Below are positions 8,320 to 17,539 of a DNA stretch of 33,207 nucleotides, in pieces. Position numbers and translations under genes: made by a program. Every line of letters starts with the position of its first letter. The stretch's first letter is position 1. The stretch comes from Thermoflexales bacterium. GTDB taxonomy: Bacteria; Chloroflexota; Anaerolineae; Fen-1058. The notes under the pieces were generated by a model. It worked only from the letters and a program-made list of their open reading frames with translations, did not search any database and was not told the origin of the DNA. Location of the stretch: contig JAUQXC010000902.1 of assembly GCA_030834825.1 (NCBI GenBank), positions 1 to 33,207 of the forward strand, in the 5' to 3' direction.

Positions 8320-9066
8320 ATGCCATCTATTTCAGCTAATTGGACAACCGTTCTTATCGTGATCGTTATGCTGGTAGCGTGTGCCCCGCCCCAGCCGCTC
8401 GGCAAGTTAACAACCACCGAACCGTTTGCAACAGATTCCCCTCAACCCTCGGCTCTCGTGACTCCGGCCGCCCAAACACCGCTCATCGAGCAAGCGCTAG
8501 CGGACCTGGCAGCTCGCCTCGGCACGACGCCGTCTGAAATAAAAATTGTGACACAAGAAACAGTCACCTGGCCTGATAGAGGTTTGGGGTGCCCCGAACC
8601 GGGCATTGAGCATATCCAGGTTCCGGTTGACGGTCTTCGCATCGTCCTGAGTCATGGCGGCACACTCTATGAGTATCATACTGGGGCATCCAGGCTAGTC
8701 TGGTGTGAAACCACTCTGGTGAAGCCAATGTTAACGCCGCTACCATTTCAACTCGCTGAGACTCTTACCCCCGCACACAACATGACAGCGACCTTGCCAA
8801 TTGAGTCCGGTCTTCAGCCGCTGATCGATACCGCGATCGCCGATCTTGCCGACCGACTCGCAATCGACCACAACACGATCGAAGTGGTTGGTGCGCAGTC
8901 TGTCGTGTGGCCCGATCAAAGCCTGGGTTGTCCGCAGCCCGGCATGGTCTACCTGCAGGTTCTGGCAGAAGGTTTTCGCATCGAACTGCGCGTGAAGGAT
9001 CACGTGTATGCTTATCACGGCGGCGAAGGACGCGACCTGTTTCTCTGTGAGAAGCCCCCCAATTAG
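8320..9066 (+). CDS. Predicted secreted lipoprotein with two tandem copies of a short WPD-LGCPxPG domain
   Basis: Lipobox LVAC after a hydrophobic segment. Repeats VTWPDRGLGCPEPGIEHIQVPVDGLRIVLSHGGTLYEYHTGASRLVWCE and VVWPDQSLGCPQPGMVYLQVLAEGFRIELRVKDHVYAYHGGEGRDLFLCE. Confidence 0.7.
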   Translation: MPSISANWTTVLIVIVMLVACAPPQPLGKLTTTEPFATDSPQPSALVTPAAQTPLIEQALADLAARLGTTPSEIKIVTQETVTWPDRGLGCPEPGIEHIQVPVDGLRIVLSHGGTLYEYHTGASRLVWCETTLVKPMLTPLPFQLAETLTPAHNMTATLPIESGLQPLIDTAIADLADRLAIDHNTIEVVGAQSVVWPDQSLGCPQPGMVYLQVLAEGFRIELRVKDHVYAYHGGEGRDLFLCEKPPN

Positions 9067-9214
9067 AAACGTCTGGCCGAGTTCACAAGCAGGTTCCACA
9101 ACGACAGCGGCGAGCCAAAAAGACGCGACTCGCCGCTGTATAGATCAGTCTCTGCCTGCCTTACAAACAGCAGGCGCACGTGCCTTCATCATTGAAAATT
9201 GAAACTGACAATCG

Positions 9215-12200
9215 TTACCTGATCACCTCACCGCTGGCGCAGGCAATGTTTGTGCCGGCGATGATGTCGGCGTCCAGCTCGGCACAGTTCGTCCAGGCGC
9301 CGAGCCTGACACCCTTAGCGGTCGCTGTAACGACGTGGATTTCGCCAGCCGCGCCGGGGACACCGGACACCACCAGCTGTGTGCCATTACCGGGCAGTGT
9401 GCCGGTGCCATTGTAGTAATAGTTCTGGCCCCGGTTGCCGAACTCGTTCTCTGCCCCCACCGTTAACAGACCCCCGTCGCCGGTGCCGCCGATCGGGCCA
9501 TAAGCGTAGCTGATGTCTTGCACGCCGTTGATGCCGATCCAGACTTCGAACGTGTTGGTATTGGGGCTGCTGAATTCCCGCACAGCGTCCCAGTCCACCA
9601 CGATCCACGTGTTGACACCGTCTGTCAACGTCGCGATGCGGACAGCGCCACCCGTAGCCGGGTTAAGGTCGGTCCAAAACGGCGCTAACACGTTATTGGG
9701 CCGGGTATCATCCGGGAAGCTTTGATTCACCGGAGTCGCATCTGTTGCTCCAGCGGAGCCGCCTACAACCAGGGTTCCGTTGCTGCCTACACCGAGGCGT
9801 GTGTAGGTCTGGCCGGCATAGACAAAGGCCGGCACGTTAAAGTTGGTGATGGTGTCATCGCCCACACCGCTAATCGGCGCAATGCCGAAGGCGCTCAGTG
9901 GCAAGTATCCACCAGCGGGTGACACTCCGGGGCCGATGGTGATGTCAGGCGGCTGCGCGCCCGCCAACACGCCATCGAAGGTCACACCATGGGCAAAGCC
10001 CAATCCGCCCGTAAAGCCGACCAGTTGGAGCTGCTTCGGCAGCCGATCATAGAGGCTGACCGTAGCCGGTGTGAAGCTATTGTTCTGTATGGTCATGGTG
10101 CAGGTCGTGGTGCTGACAACCCCCACCCTCGGATCGTATTTCGTGATAGTCGCAGGATCACACGTCTTCGTCAACGTCACAGCCGGCTGTCTGCGGACGA
10201 TGGTGATGGGGAAGTGCAACTGCTCAGAACCCGAAGTGAACACGACCATGGCATGCCGCACCTCACCCAGGGGCACCTGGGGAGCATCTACCTTGATGTC
10301 GAAATGACCCAGACCATTACGCTTGAGCCGGATGGATTTTGGCACCGTCACCTTAACATCTGGCGGTGAGGATACTGACAGTTTCCAGGTCCTAGTTTGA
10401 TTGGTTTCATTGTGAACAGTGCGCTTCACGGTAATGCTGCCGGGCATGACCGGAACATACAGGCTCGGATAGTTGGCATCCCACAGATGATCCTGAAAGG
10501 TGAGGTAGTTCTCGCCGGTTTCATTGAAGGTCAAGCCCGCCGTACCAGCCTGGTTAAGATCCACACGCCCTGATCCGTCGTCAAAAGGAGTGGCTGGGGT
10601 TACGCCGTCTTCTTTCACGACAGAGGTATTCGCCGTGGTCATGAGGGCCGACTTGATCTGACCCGGGGACCAGTCAGGATGCAGCGCTTTGATCAGCGCG
10701 CCAGCGCCGGCAATGTGCGGGCTGGACATGGAAGTGCCTGCGATCGATTGGAAGAGTTCGCCCTGCGGGCCAAGGGCAACACCCGCGGGTGGCGAGAGAT
10801 GCTGCGGAGAATGGCCGGCCAGAATCTGCACGCCAGGCGCCGTGATGTCCGGCTTGCTGACCCCCAACGTCTGTCCCGGGCCGCCTCGTGAGCTGAAGGA
10901 CGCCATCACATCACCTTGGGCTGCGACTTTTACGCCCGAGGTAAGGGTCGCCTGGACATTCGTGTTCGCAGCGATAAAGTTTAGCAAGGCTGCACCATCG
11001 ACGTACTGGACGTGAATCGTCGGCAAGTAGTGATTATCGGTTTCGAGGTCGGTCACCGCCGGCGACTGGTTATAGAGGATCATCCCAACTGCGCCACCTT
11101 GCAGAACGTTGTAACCCTTTTCTGCACGTCCCGTGGTGCCACGCTGACAGACCACGATTTGTCCGGCCACACTCCCTGCGGCGAACGGTGCATTACACTG
11201 CACGTCAGACGCTGGGATAACTACCGGTGCTGGGCCTACGCCTTGTGTGATCGAAGCTCCGGTCAACGCTAAGCTGGCGCCACCATCGGCCGTCACTGTC
11301 GCGGTATTTTCAAAGGCGCGATCGTGCGTGCTCGCAGCCACAGTCATAACCCATGGCTCGCGGTGACCGGTTGTCTCGGCGCTTGGACCACTGTTGCCCG
11401 CTGAGGCCGCGACAAATACCCCGGCATTGTAAGCATCGAGGAATGCCAGTGACACCGCATCGGAATAAGGATTGGTGCCGCCACTGATGGAGAAGTTGAT
11501 CACATTCACGCCATCTTGGATGGCCTGCTGGACCGCCGCCGCTGAGTCGCTGCTATAGCAGCCCGCATCACCGCAAACCTTGTACATGGCAACCCGGGCG
11601 CGCGGCGCAATGCCGGAAATCACCCCTCGTGGCACGCCAAAAATGCTGGCCGCGACATTGGCATTGCCAGCTGCCGTGCTGGATGTGTGCGTGCCGTGAC
11701 CGTCGTCATCTCGAGCCGAAAGGTATTCATCCGGCAACAAAGTATTTAACGCTGAATATGTCGCCATAAAGCGCGCAGCGCCGACAAGCTTGTTATTGCA
11801 GGTGAATGGCACATCGCCTGGAACGGCGCTGCCAAACTGACAAGACGTTCCATTCCAAGTGGCCAACGGACCGTAGGGCTTGCCCGAAGGATCCGGGTCG
11901 GAGAAAGACGGATGCTCGGGCCAGATGCCGGTGTCCAGCACACCGACGACGACATCTTCGCCAGCGCTTTCCTGACCGCCTGCTAAATTCCACGCCGTCG
12001 GGGCGCCGATGAACTGCGGGCTATTATCAGTATCGAGATGCAGCAGCTCATCGGGATAAACGGCGACAACGCCCGGCAACTTGGTCAGGGTGCTGATCTG
12101 GTCAGCGGGAATGACCATCGAGACACCGCCCAGGATCACGTCGAACCGATTGGTGATTTCGGCTCCCGCTAGCGACCGGGTGGCAGTCGCTTCAAACTCC

Positions 12201-12577
12201 TGCTGAATGCCATCCACGTACGCCTGATATTGCTGGACGGTGGGCGAATTCAGATCAAGTTTATCCGTACCCGCAACGGTCGGGTTGGTCGCGGCCAAAC
12301 CGGGCACGCTACCATCGTAGCTGGCCACCGAATCAACGTCCAGCTTGACAATGACGCTGACCATTCCCGCACTATCTGCGAATGTAGTTGCTGCGTCCGT
12401 TGAAGGTTGTTTTCCGCCGAGGTTGTCAGGTTTGGATATTTGATCAGTCGAGTCCGGGGTGAGGGGCGTTGCGGTGAAACCGCCAGATCCGTTTTGGGCA
12501 ATGGTAGATCCCGCCCCCACAAGCGAGATGATGAGCGTCACGATCACCAGTGCTACGACTACTCTTTCCCTTAGCAT
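9215..12577 (-). CDS. Secreted S8 (subtilisin-like) serine protease with PA-domain insertion and long C-terminal region
   Basis: Catalytic motifs VVVGVLDTGIWPEHPSF (Asp), DGHGTHTSSTAAGN (His), SIAGTSMSSPHIAG (Ser); PA-like insert AGQIVVCQRGTTGRAEKGYNVLQGGAVGMILYN; signal-like N-terminus. ATG at 12577 preceded by CGGAGGA. Confidence 0.92.
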   Translation of the reverse strand: MLRERVVVALVIVTLIISLVGAGSTIAQNGSGGFTATPLTPDSTDQISKPDNLGGKQPSTDAATTFADSAGMVSVIVKLDVDSVASYDGSVPGLAATNPTVAGTDKLDLNSPTVQQYQAYVDGIQQEFEATATRSLAGAEITNRFDVILGGVSMVIPADQISTLTKLPGVVAVYPDELLHLDTDNSPQFIGAPTAWNLAGGQESAGEDVVVGVLDTGIWPEHPSFSDPDPSGKPYGPLATWNGTSCQFGSAVPGDVPFTCNNKLVGAARFMATYSALNTLLPDEYLSARDDDGHGTHTSSTAAGNANVAASIFGVPRGVISGIAPRARVAMYKVCGDAGCYSSDSAAAVQQAIQDGVNVINFSISGGTNPYSDAVSLAFLDAYNAGVFVAASAGNSGPSAETTGHREPWVMTVAASTHDRAFENTATVTADGGASLALTGASITQGVGPAPVVIPASDVQCNAPFAAGSVAGQIVVCQRGTTGRAEKGYNVLQGGAVGMILYNQSPAVTDLETDNHYLPTIHVQYVDGAALLNFIAANTNVQATLTSGVKVAAQGDVMASFSSRGGPGQTLGVSKPDITAPGVQILAGHSPQHLSPPAGVALGPQGELFQSIAGTSMSSPHIAGAGALIKALHPDWSPGQIKSALMTTANTSVVKEDGVTPATPFDDGSGRVDLNQAGTAGLTFNETGENYLTFQDHLWDANYPSLYVPVMPGSITVKRTVHNETNQTRTWKLSVSSPPDVKVTVPKSIRLKRNGLGHFDIKVDAPQVPLGEVRHAMVVFTSGSEQLHFPITIVRRQPAVTLTKTCDPATITKYDPRVGVVSTTTCTMTIQNNSFTPATVSLYDRLPKQLQLVGFTGGLGFAHGVTFDGVLAGAQPPDITIGPGVSPAGGYLPLSAFGIAPISGVGDDTITNFNVPAFVYAGQTYTRLGVGSNGTLVVGGSAGATDATPVNQSFPDDTRPNNVLAPFWTDLNPATGGAVRIATLTDGVNTWIVVDWDAVREFSSPNTNTFEVWIGINGVQDISYAYGPIGGTGDGGLLTVGAENEFGNRGQNYYYNGTGTLPGNGTQLVVSGVPGAAGEIHVVTATAKGVRLGAWTNCAELDADIIAGTNIACASGEVIR

Positions 12578-12762
12578 TGCAAAAGTCCTCCGTATTGGCA
12601 TTGGTTGAGAGGTGAAACTGATTTCAGCGGCACGATCAAAACGGTTGAAAGGGTTAATGAGTGTGTTAAATGAGAAGACAGGTTAGTAGCACGATCACCA
12701 ACGCTGTTCTCCGACCTCACCTCCTTCACGCACAACGCCATGCTCGCTTCCGTCATAACCCG

Positions 12763-12925
12763 GCAGCGCGTTCAGAGTTGGTGCTTTTATACATCGCTAA
12801 CAATCAGTTGAGGGTACATCTGGGAAGAACCACTGACATGATGATACTCCATATTTCGTCGAAAGTGAGTATGAAATTCGTACAAAGGAAGTGGCAATCT
12901 TCACGCAGGCATGCGCATCACTGGT
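12763..12925 (+). repeat. Degenerate intergenic direct repeat, copy A
   Basis: CGGCAGCGCGTTCAGAGTTGG ... ATATTTCGTCGAAAGTGAGTATGAAATTCGTACAAAGGAAGTGGCAATCTTCACG; similar to copy B at 13957-14115. Confidence 0.55.
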
Positions 12926-13186
12926 AATCAGCCATTAAAAAGATTCCACAGCAGTGTTTTGAGTCTTTGGATTAGCGATAGTGAAGCGGTGCGGCAATTT
13001 CACACGCTCGGTAGCCGACTCGGCCTTGCCGAAGTATGCTTCGCAGCCTTCCATTGAAACATGCAGGCAGATCAAGAGGGGCGTTTTTGCGAGCGCGTAT
13101 TCATTTGGCTAAAATCGGAAATCAGTGTAAAACTAAGGCATCCGCTGCGGTGTTGCGCAAGACTGGCGTCCGGGAGGCACAGGCTC

Positions 13187-13423
13187 ATGACAAGTTCAAT
13201 TATCGTATCCGATCCCGCCATCATGATGGGCAAGCCGGTAGTGACGGGTACCCGCATCACAGTCGAGCTGATTTTGGATAAACTGGCGGCCGGTGAAACG
13301 TTCGATCAGATTATCGAAGCTCACCCGCAATTGACCCGTGCCTCCATTCAGGCCGCTCTGACTTTTGCCGCCAATGCCCTGCGCGCCGATGTGGTCTATC
13401 CGATTGTCGAGGCAACATCATGA
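13187..13423 (+). CDS. DUF433 family protein (putative antitoxin)
   Basis: SDPAIMMGKPVVTGTRITVELILDKLAAGETFDQIIEAHPQLTRASIQAAL is DUF433-like; ATG 13187 preceded by GGGAGG; overlaps the next gene. Confidence 0.85.
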   Translation: MTSSIIVSDPAIMMGKPVVTGTRITVELILDKLAAGETFDQIIEAHPQLTRASIQAALTFAANALRADVVYPIVEATS

Positions 13424-13764
13424 GAATCCTCGCCGACGAGGGAGTCGATCGTCAGATCGTCGAACGACTTCGCGAAGCCGGCCATACCGTATGGGCAGTG
13501 TCCGAGACGTTCCCCGGCATTTCGGACAATGAAGTGTTCGAGATTGCCAGTCGCGAGAAAGCGATTCTGCTCACGGCCGATCGCGACTTTGGCCGCATTA
13601 CCTGGAGCGTCATTTTGATCCGCCTGTTGGGTCTGACACCTGCTCGCAAAGCCGAGATGGTCTGCGAGGCCATTCGCCGACACGAAAATGATCTTCCCAA
13701 TGTATTTGCCATGATTTCACCGGGCGCTATCCGGCTGCGGCAGCCACAAACCGGCGTGGGTTGA
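13420..13764 (+). CDS. DUF5615 PIN-like family protein (putative toxin)
   Basis: MRILADEGVDRQIVERLREAGHTVWAV...AILLTADRDFGRI: PIN-like acidic residues; ATGA overlap with the DUF433 gene. Confidence 0.85.
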   Translation: MRILADEGVDRQIVERLREAGHTVWAVSETFPGISDNEVFEIASREKAILLTADRDFGRITWSVILIRLLGLTPARKAEMVCEAIRRHENDLPNVFAMISPGAIRLRQPQTGVG

Positions 13765-13809
13765 AAGTGGTCACCGTTTATCTCCTAACCCTTTTGTTTC
13801 GGTTTCAGC

Positions 13810-13879
13810 TCAGGCAACTTGTACGCGGCTAAAACATTAGCCGCGTTTTCTTTGGCCGGTTGAAACCTTAGTTGCCTGA
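13810..13879 (+). terminator. Terminator hairpin nested within an outer inverted repeat
   Basis: Outer TCAGGCAACT (13810-13819)/AGTTGCCTGA (13870-13879); inner ACGCGGCTA (13823-13831)/TAGCCGCGT (13838-13846) followed by TTTCTTT. Confidence 0.7.
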
Positions 13880-13956
13880 CTCAGCGGCGCACGATACCAC
13901 TATGACGAGGAACGTTTCAACAGGAGGAATCGCCTGCTGCTGATTTGGGTGGCTTT

Positions 13957-14115
13957 CCGGCAGCGCAATTAGAGTATGTTATTGGATGGATCGCGATCGA
14001 GGGTGGAAGGCCGCCTGGGCATACGCCCTCGACGCGAGAATATTCCATCTCGCACCGAAAATGGGCATGAAGTTCGTATCAATACGGAAAGTGACAATCT
14101 TCACGAAAGCCCAGG
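13957..14115 (+). repeat. Degenerate intergenic direct repeat, copy B
   Basis: CCGGCAGCGCAATTAGAGTATG ... ATCTCGCACCGAAAATGGGCATGAAGTTCGTATCAATACGGAAAGTGACAATCTTCACG. Confidence 0.55.
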
Positions 14116-14266
14116 GAAATGATTAAAACCAGAAGGACGGAATTCATCGATTCAACTTTCGAAGCTTATTGGTGGTAAAATCCCCCGCGGGTGTCAATCC
14201 ACTAATCATCCTGCTATTTGCTAACCAAGCTCAACGACCTTGATAGGCTATTTTTCCGGAGGAGAT

Positions 14267-15505
14267 ATGACTCAGCCACCTGATCTCAAACCGCTGGTCG
14301 AAAAAGTGCGGCACTGGACGTGCGACCAGCACGACAACATTGTGCGCTTCATGCGCGAAATCTGCGCCATCCCGTCGATGAATTCACTCATCGGTCCGGT
14401 GGGCGAACGCATTCAGGCCGAAATGCGGAAATTCGGCTTTGACGAAGTGCGCTTCGACAAGATGGGCAATACCCTCGGGCGCATTGGCAACGGGCCGAAG
14501 GTCATCGTCTATGATTCTCACATTGACACCGTCGGCATCGGCGAACGCGACGAGTGGGAGTGGGATCCCTTTGAAGGCAAAGTGGAAGATGGCCTGCTCT
14601 ACGCGCGCGGTGCCTGCGATGAAAAAGGCAGCACGCCCGGCTTTGTCTATGGCCTGGCCCTGGCGCGTGAGCTGGGTTTATTGGACGGCTTCACCGCCTA
14701 TTACTTTGGCAACATGGAAGAGTGGTGTGACGGCATCGCACCCAATTCGTTTGCCGAGGTTGATCCGGGCATTCGTCCGGACTTCGTTCTCATCGGCGAG
14801 CCGACCAAGATGCGGGTGTATCGCGGGCACAAGGGCCGCATCGAATTAAAGATCACGGCGCATGGCCGATCGGCGCATGCCGCCTCACACTATCTGGGCG
14901 ACAACGCCGTGTACAAGATGATGGCCATCATCACGCAAATCCGCGAATTGGATCGCCGCATGCGCTTTGGCATGGGCTTTCATCCGATCCAGGGTTACCC
15001 CTCCATCGCCGTGACCGACGTGGAGGCGCGCACCGCCTCGCTCAACGCGGTGCCCGATCAGTTCACGATCTACATCGACCGCCGCATCACGTCAACCGAG
15101 CCGCGCGAAGATGTGATCAACACTGTCAAGGGTCTGATTCCTGACTATCTGCAGGACGAGATCTTCGTGGAAGAATTGTTCTATGATGAGCCCAGCTACA
15201 CCGGCTTCAAGTTTCCGGTCTCGAAGTATTACCCGGCGTGGGTGCTGGAAGATACGCATCCGTTGACGCAGGCGGGGCAGCGCACTGTCGAAGCGCTATG
15301 GAGTGAGAAACGAGAGTTGGGTACGTGGGACTTCTCGACCAACGGCACGTATTGGGCAGGCAAGGCCGGCATTCCCTCAATCGGCTTTGGTCCGGGCGAC
15401 GAGAAGACTGCCCACATGATCGATGAGCGCGTGCCGCTGCAAGAAGTGGTAGATGCCACACAGTTCTACGCGCTGTTACCCTACTTCTTGCGGGCTAACA
15501 TTTAG
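14267..15505 (+). CDS. ygeY: M20 family hydrolase, YgeY-like
   Basis: HIDTVGIG, GIRPDFVLIGEPTKMRVYRGHKGRIELKI, WDFSTNGTYWAGKAGIPSIGFGPGDEKTAH, in the order and form recalled for YgeY proteins; SD GGAGGAG before ATG 14267. Confidence 0.85.
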   Translation: MTQPPDLKPLVEKVRHWTCDQHDNIVRFMREICAIPSMNSLIGPVGERIQAEMRKFGFDEVRFDKMGNTLGRIGNGPKVIVYDSHIDTVGIGERDEWEWDPFEGKVEDGLLYARGACDEKGSTPGFVYGLALARELGLLDGFTAYYFGNMEEWCDGIAPNSFAEVDPGIRPDFVLIGEPTKMRVYRGHKGRIELKITAHGRSAHAASHYLGDNAVYKMMAIITQIRELDRRMRFGMGFHPIQGYPSIAVTDVEARTASLNAVPDQFTIYIDRRITSTEPREDVINTVKGLIPDYLQDEIFVEELFYDEPSYTGFKFPVSKYYPAWVLEDTHPLTQAGQRTVEALWSEKRELGTWDFSTNGTYWAGKAGIPSIGFGPGDEKTAHMIDERVPLQEVVDATQFYALLPYFLRANI

Positions 15506-15525
15506 CCCGTCTCTCCGGAAACATT

Positions 15526-15580
15526 TCAACACCGGGACATGGCTGCGGCACCCCGGCCGTGCCCCGGTTTTTCTTTCTCT
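15526..15580 (+). terminator. Intrinsic terminator after the M20 gene
   Basis: ACCGGGaCATGGC ... GCCGTGcCCCGGT followed by TTTTCTTTC. Confidence 0.7.
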
Positions 15581-15612
15581 AAGCGCTTTGCGCGGCTTTG
15601 CTATTTTCCCGC

Positions 15613-15640
15613 TTGACTTTAGCTGAATCAGCTTTAGAAT
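15613..15640 (+). promoter_or_regulatory. Promoter of the gntR / catabolic cluster with palindrome in the spacer
   Basis: TTGACT (15613-15618), 16-nt spacer, TAGAAT (15635-15640); AGCTGA-A-TCAGCT palindrome at 15621-15633. Confidence 0.6.
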
Positions 15641-15648
15641 GAGGTCGC

Positions 15649-15665
15649 TAGTTGTCAGACGACTA
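15649..15665 (+). promoter_or_regulatory. Candidate GntR operator at the predicted transcription start
   Basis: TAGTtGTCaGACgACTA, palindromic except at three positions. Confidence 0.45.
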
Positions 15666-15687
15666 ACGTCTAGGATGGCCCTACCCC

Positions 15688-16443
15688 ATGGTCCGCAAGA
15701 GTGCACCCCTCGCCCAACAAGCTGCCAATGAAATCTTGTCCGGGATCCGTTCGGGCAAGCTGGTCAGTCGGGATGGGCTGCTGCCCTCAGAAGCAGAGCT
15801 CAGCCAGCGCTTCAACGTCAGCCGTGCCACCATCCGCGAAGCGCTGGCCAAGCTGGAACACGCGGCCGTCATCGTGCGCAAACACGGCGTGGGCACCTTC
15901 GTCGCCCCACCCCAACCCGTGATCGATGCCGGACTCGAAGAGCTGGAGAGCCTCGAAACGCTGGCACAGCGTATCGGATTGGAAACGCAGATGGGCAAAG
16001 TAGCGATCGAGGAACGCGCGCCATTGCCCGCCGAAGCTGAGCGGTTGCAGCTCACCCCTCAAGATCAAGTCCTGTCGGTCGCGCGCGTGATGCTGACGGG
16101 CAAGCGCCCAGTGGCCTATCTCGTCGATATCGTCCCCGTGTCCTACCTTAGCCGGCAAGATTTGGGCGACACTTTCAACGGGTCGATCCTGGATCTCTGG
16201 CTACACAAGAAACAACCCGTGCTTAGCCATTCGCGCACCGACATTGTTCCCGAAGCGGCCGACGAAGTGATTGCGCACAAGCTACGTTTGGACCCCGGAG
16301 ACATCTTGCTTAAACTGGAAGCACAGCTCTTCGCGCGTGATGGCAAAGTCGTCGATTATTCATTGAGTTACTTTGTGCCTGGACACTTTCACTTCCACGT
16401 CGTACGCCGCATACCAATGCGCCGCATCGGCAAAAACAGTTGA
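15688..16443 (+). CDS. GntR family transcriptional regulator (HutC/UTRA type)
   Basis: N-terminal wHTH LPSEAELSQRFNVSRATIREALAKLEHAAVIVRKHGVGTFV and a UTRA-like C-terminal domain. Confidence 0.92.
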   Translation: MVRKSAPLAQQAANEILSGIRSGKLVSRDGLLPSEAELSQRFNVSRATIREALAKLEHAAVIVRKHGVGTFVAPPQPVIDAGLEELESLETLAQRIGLETQMGKVAIEERAPLPAEAERLQLTPQDQVLSVARVMLTGKRPVAYLVDIVPVSYLSRQDLGDTFNGSILDLWLHKKQPVLSHSRTDIVPEAADEVIAHKLRLDPGDILLKLEAQLFARDGKVVDYSLSYFVPGHFHFHVVRRIPMRRIGKNS

Positions 16444-16516
16444 CCCGAGGGAACTTAAGCAGCTAATCGGCTGCTCATGCTTCAGAATTCAAAAACACAT
16501 CTCAGGAGGCTTTACC

Positions 16517-17473
16517 ATGCGTAGTTTTGCAGGTCGCGATATTTTGTCGCTGAAGGAATTCGAGCGCCAGGAATTTTTCCGCGTGTTCGAAATCGCCGAA
16601 CGGCTGGAGCCAATCGCACGAAATCGGCAGAACAGCGAGCTATTAAAAAACAAGACGCTGGTCACCGCTTTCTATCAGCCCAGCACGCGCACGCGCCTGG
16701 CCCACGAAGCGGCGATGCACCGCCTGGGCGGACACGTCACCGGCTTCAGCGACGCCAAGATGACGCGCGCCGGCGACTTCTACCAGGAGTCGATCAAGGA
16801 CACCGTGAAGATGCTGGAGTTCTACGGTGACGTGATCGTGATGCGTCACTTTCAGCAGGGTGCACCGCACGAAGCAGCCAAGTGGGCCAGCGTACCGATC
16901 ATCAACGGCGGCGACGGCTGGGGCGAGCACCCGACACAGATTTTGACCGACCTCTATACGGTGCTGCGCGAGAAGGGCCGCATCGACGGCCTGAAGTGGC
17001 TGGCCGTGGGGGATATGCGCATGCGCACGATGCATTCACTGGGTTATGCGCTAGCGCAGTTCGACTGCCCGATCACGTTTGTCGCCCCGCCCGACATGGG
17101 GCTGCTGCCCGAATTCAAGGACGAACTGAAGCAGTACAGCGTGAACTTCAAGGAAGCCGAGCACGTCGAGCAGGCGATTGCCGAAGCCGATGTGATCCTC
17201 GTCGAACCCGTCGTGCAGCCCGATTACACCAAGAGCCGCGACGAACGCGCCGGCAAGGACGTGGGTCTGACGCCCGCCAATTACAAGATCACGCGTGAAC
17301 TGTTGGAGACCAAAGCCAAGAGCGACGCGATCTTATTACACTCGCTGCCGCGCATGGACGAAATTCCCACCGATGTTGACATCACCCGCTGGTCGCGCTA
17401 CTGGCAGGAAGCCTTCAATGGCGTGGTCATGCGCATGGCGTTGTTGGCGTTGGTCCTAGGGGCGACAGAGTAG
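16517..17473 (+). CDS. ATCase-like transcarbamylase with non-canonical active site
   Basis: STRTR carbamoyl-phosphate motif (QPSTRTRLAHEAAMHRLGG), HPTQILTDLYT, GDMRMRTMHSLGYAL, LHSLPRMDEIPTDVD. AGGAGG SD before ATG 16517. Confidence 0.88.
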   Translation: MRSFAGRDILSLKEFERQEFFRVFEIAERLEPIARNRQNSELLKNKTLVTAFYQPSTRTRLAHEAAMHRLGGHVTGFSDAKMTRAGDFYQESIKDTVKMLEFYGDVIVMRHFQQGAPHEAAKWASVPIINGGDGWGEHPTQILTDLYTVLREKGRIDGLKWLAVGDMRMRTMHSLGYALAQFDCPITFVAPPDMGLLPEFKDELKQYSVNFKEAEHVEQAIAEADVILVEPVVQPDYTKSRDERAGKDVGLTPANYKITRELLETKAKSDAILLHSLPRMDEIPTDVDITRWSRYWQEAFNGVVMRMALLALVLGATE

Positions 17474-17539
17474 TAAGTCTAGCATGTCTAATTCAGCAAA
17501 CGTTAGTATTAGGGCGAATTCCAGTTTCATTTATGACAT

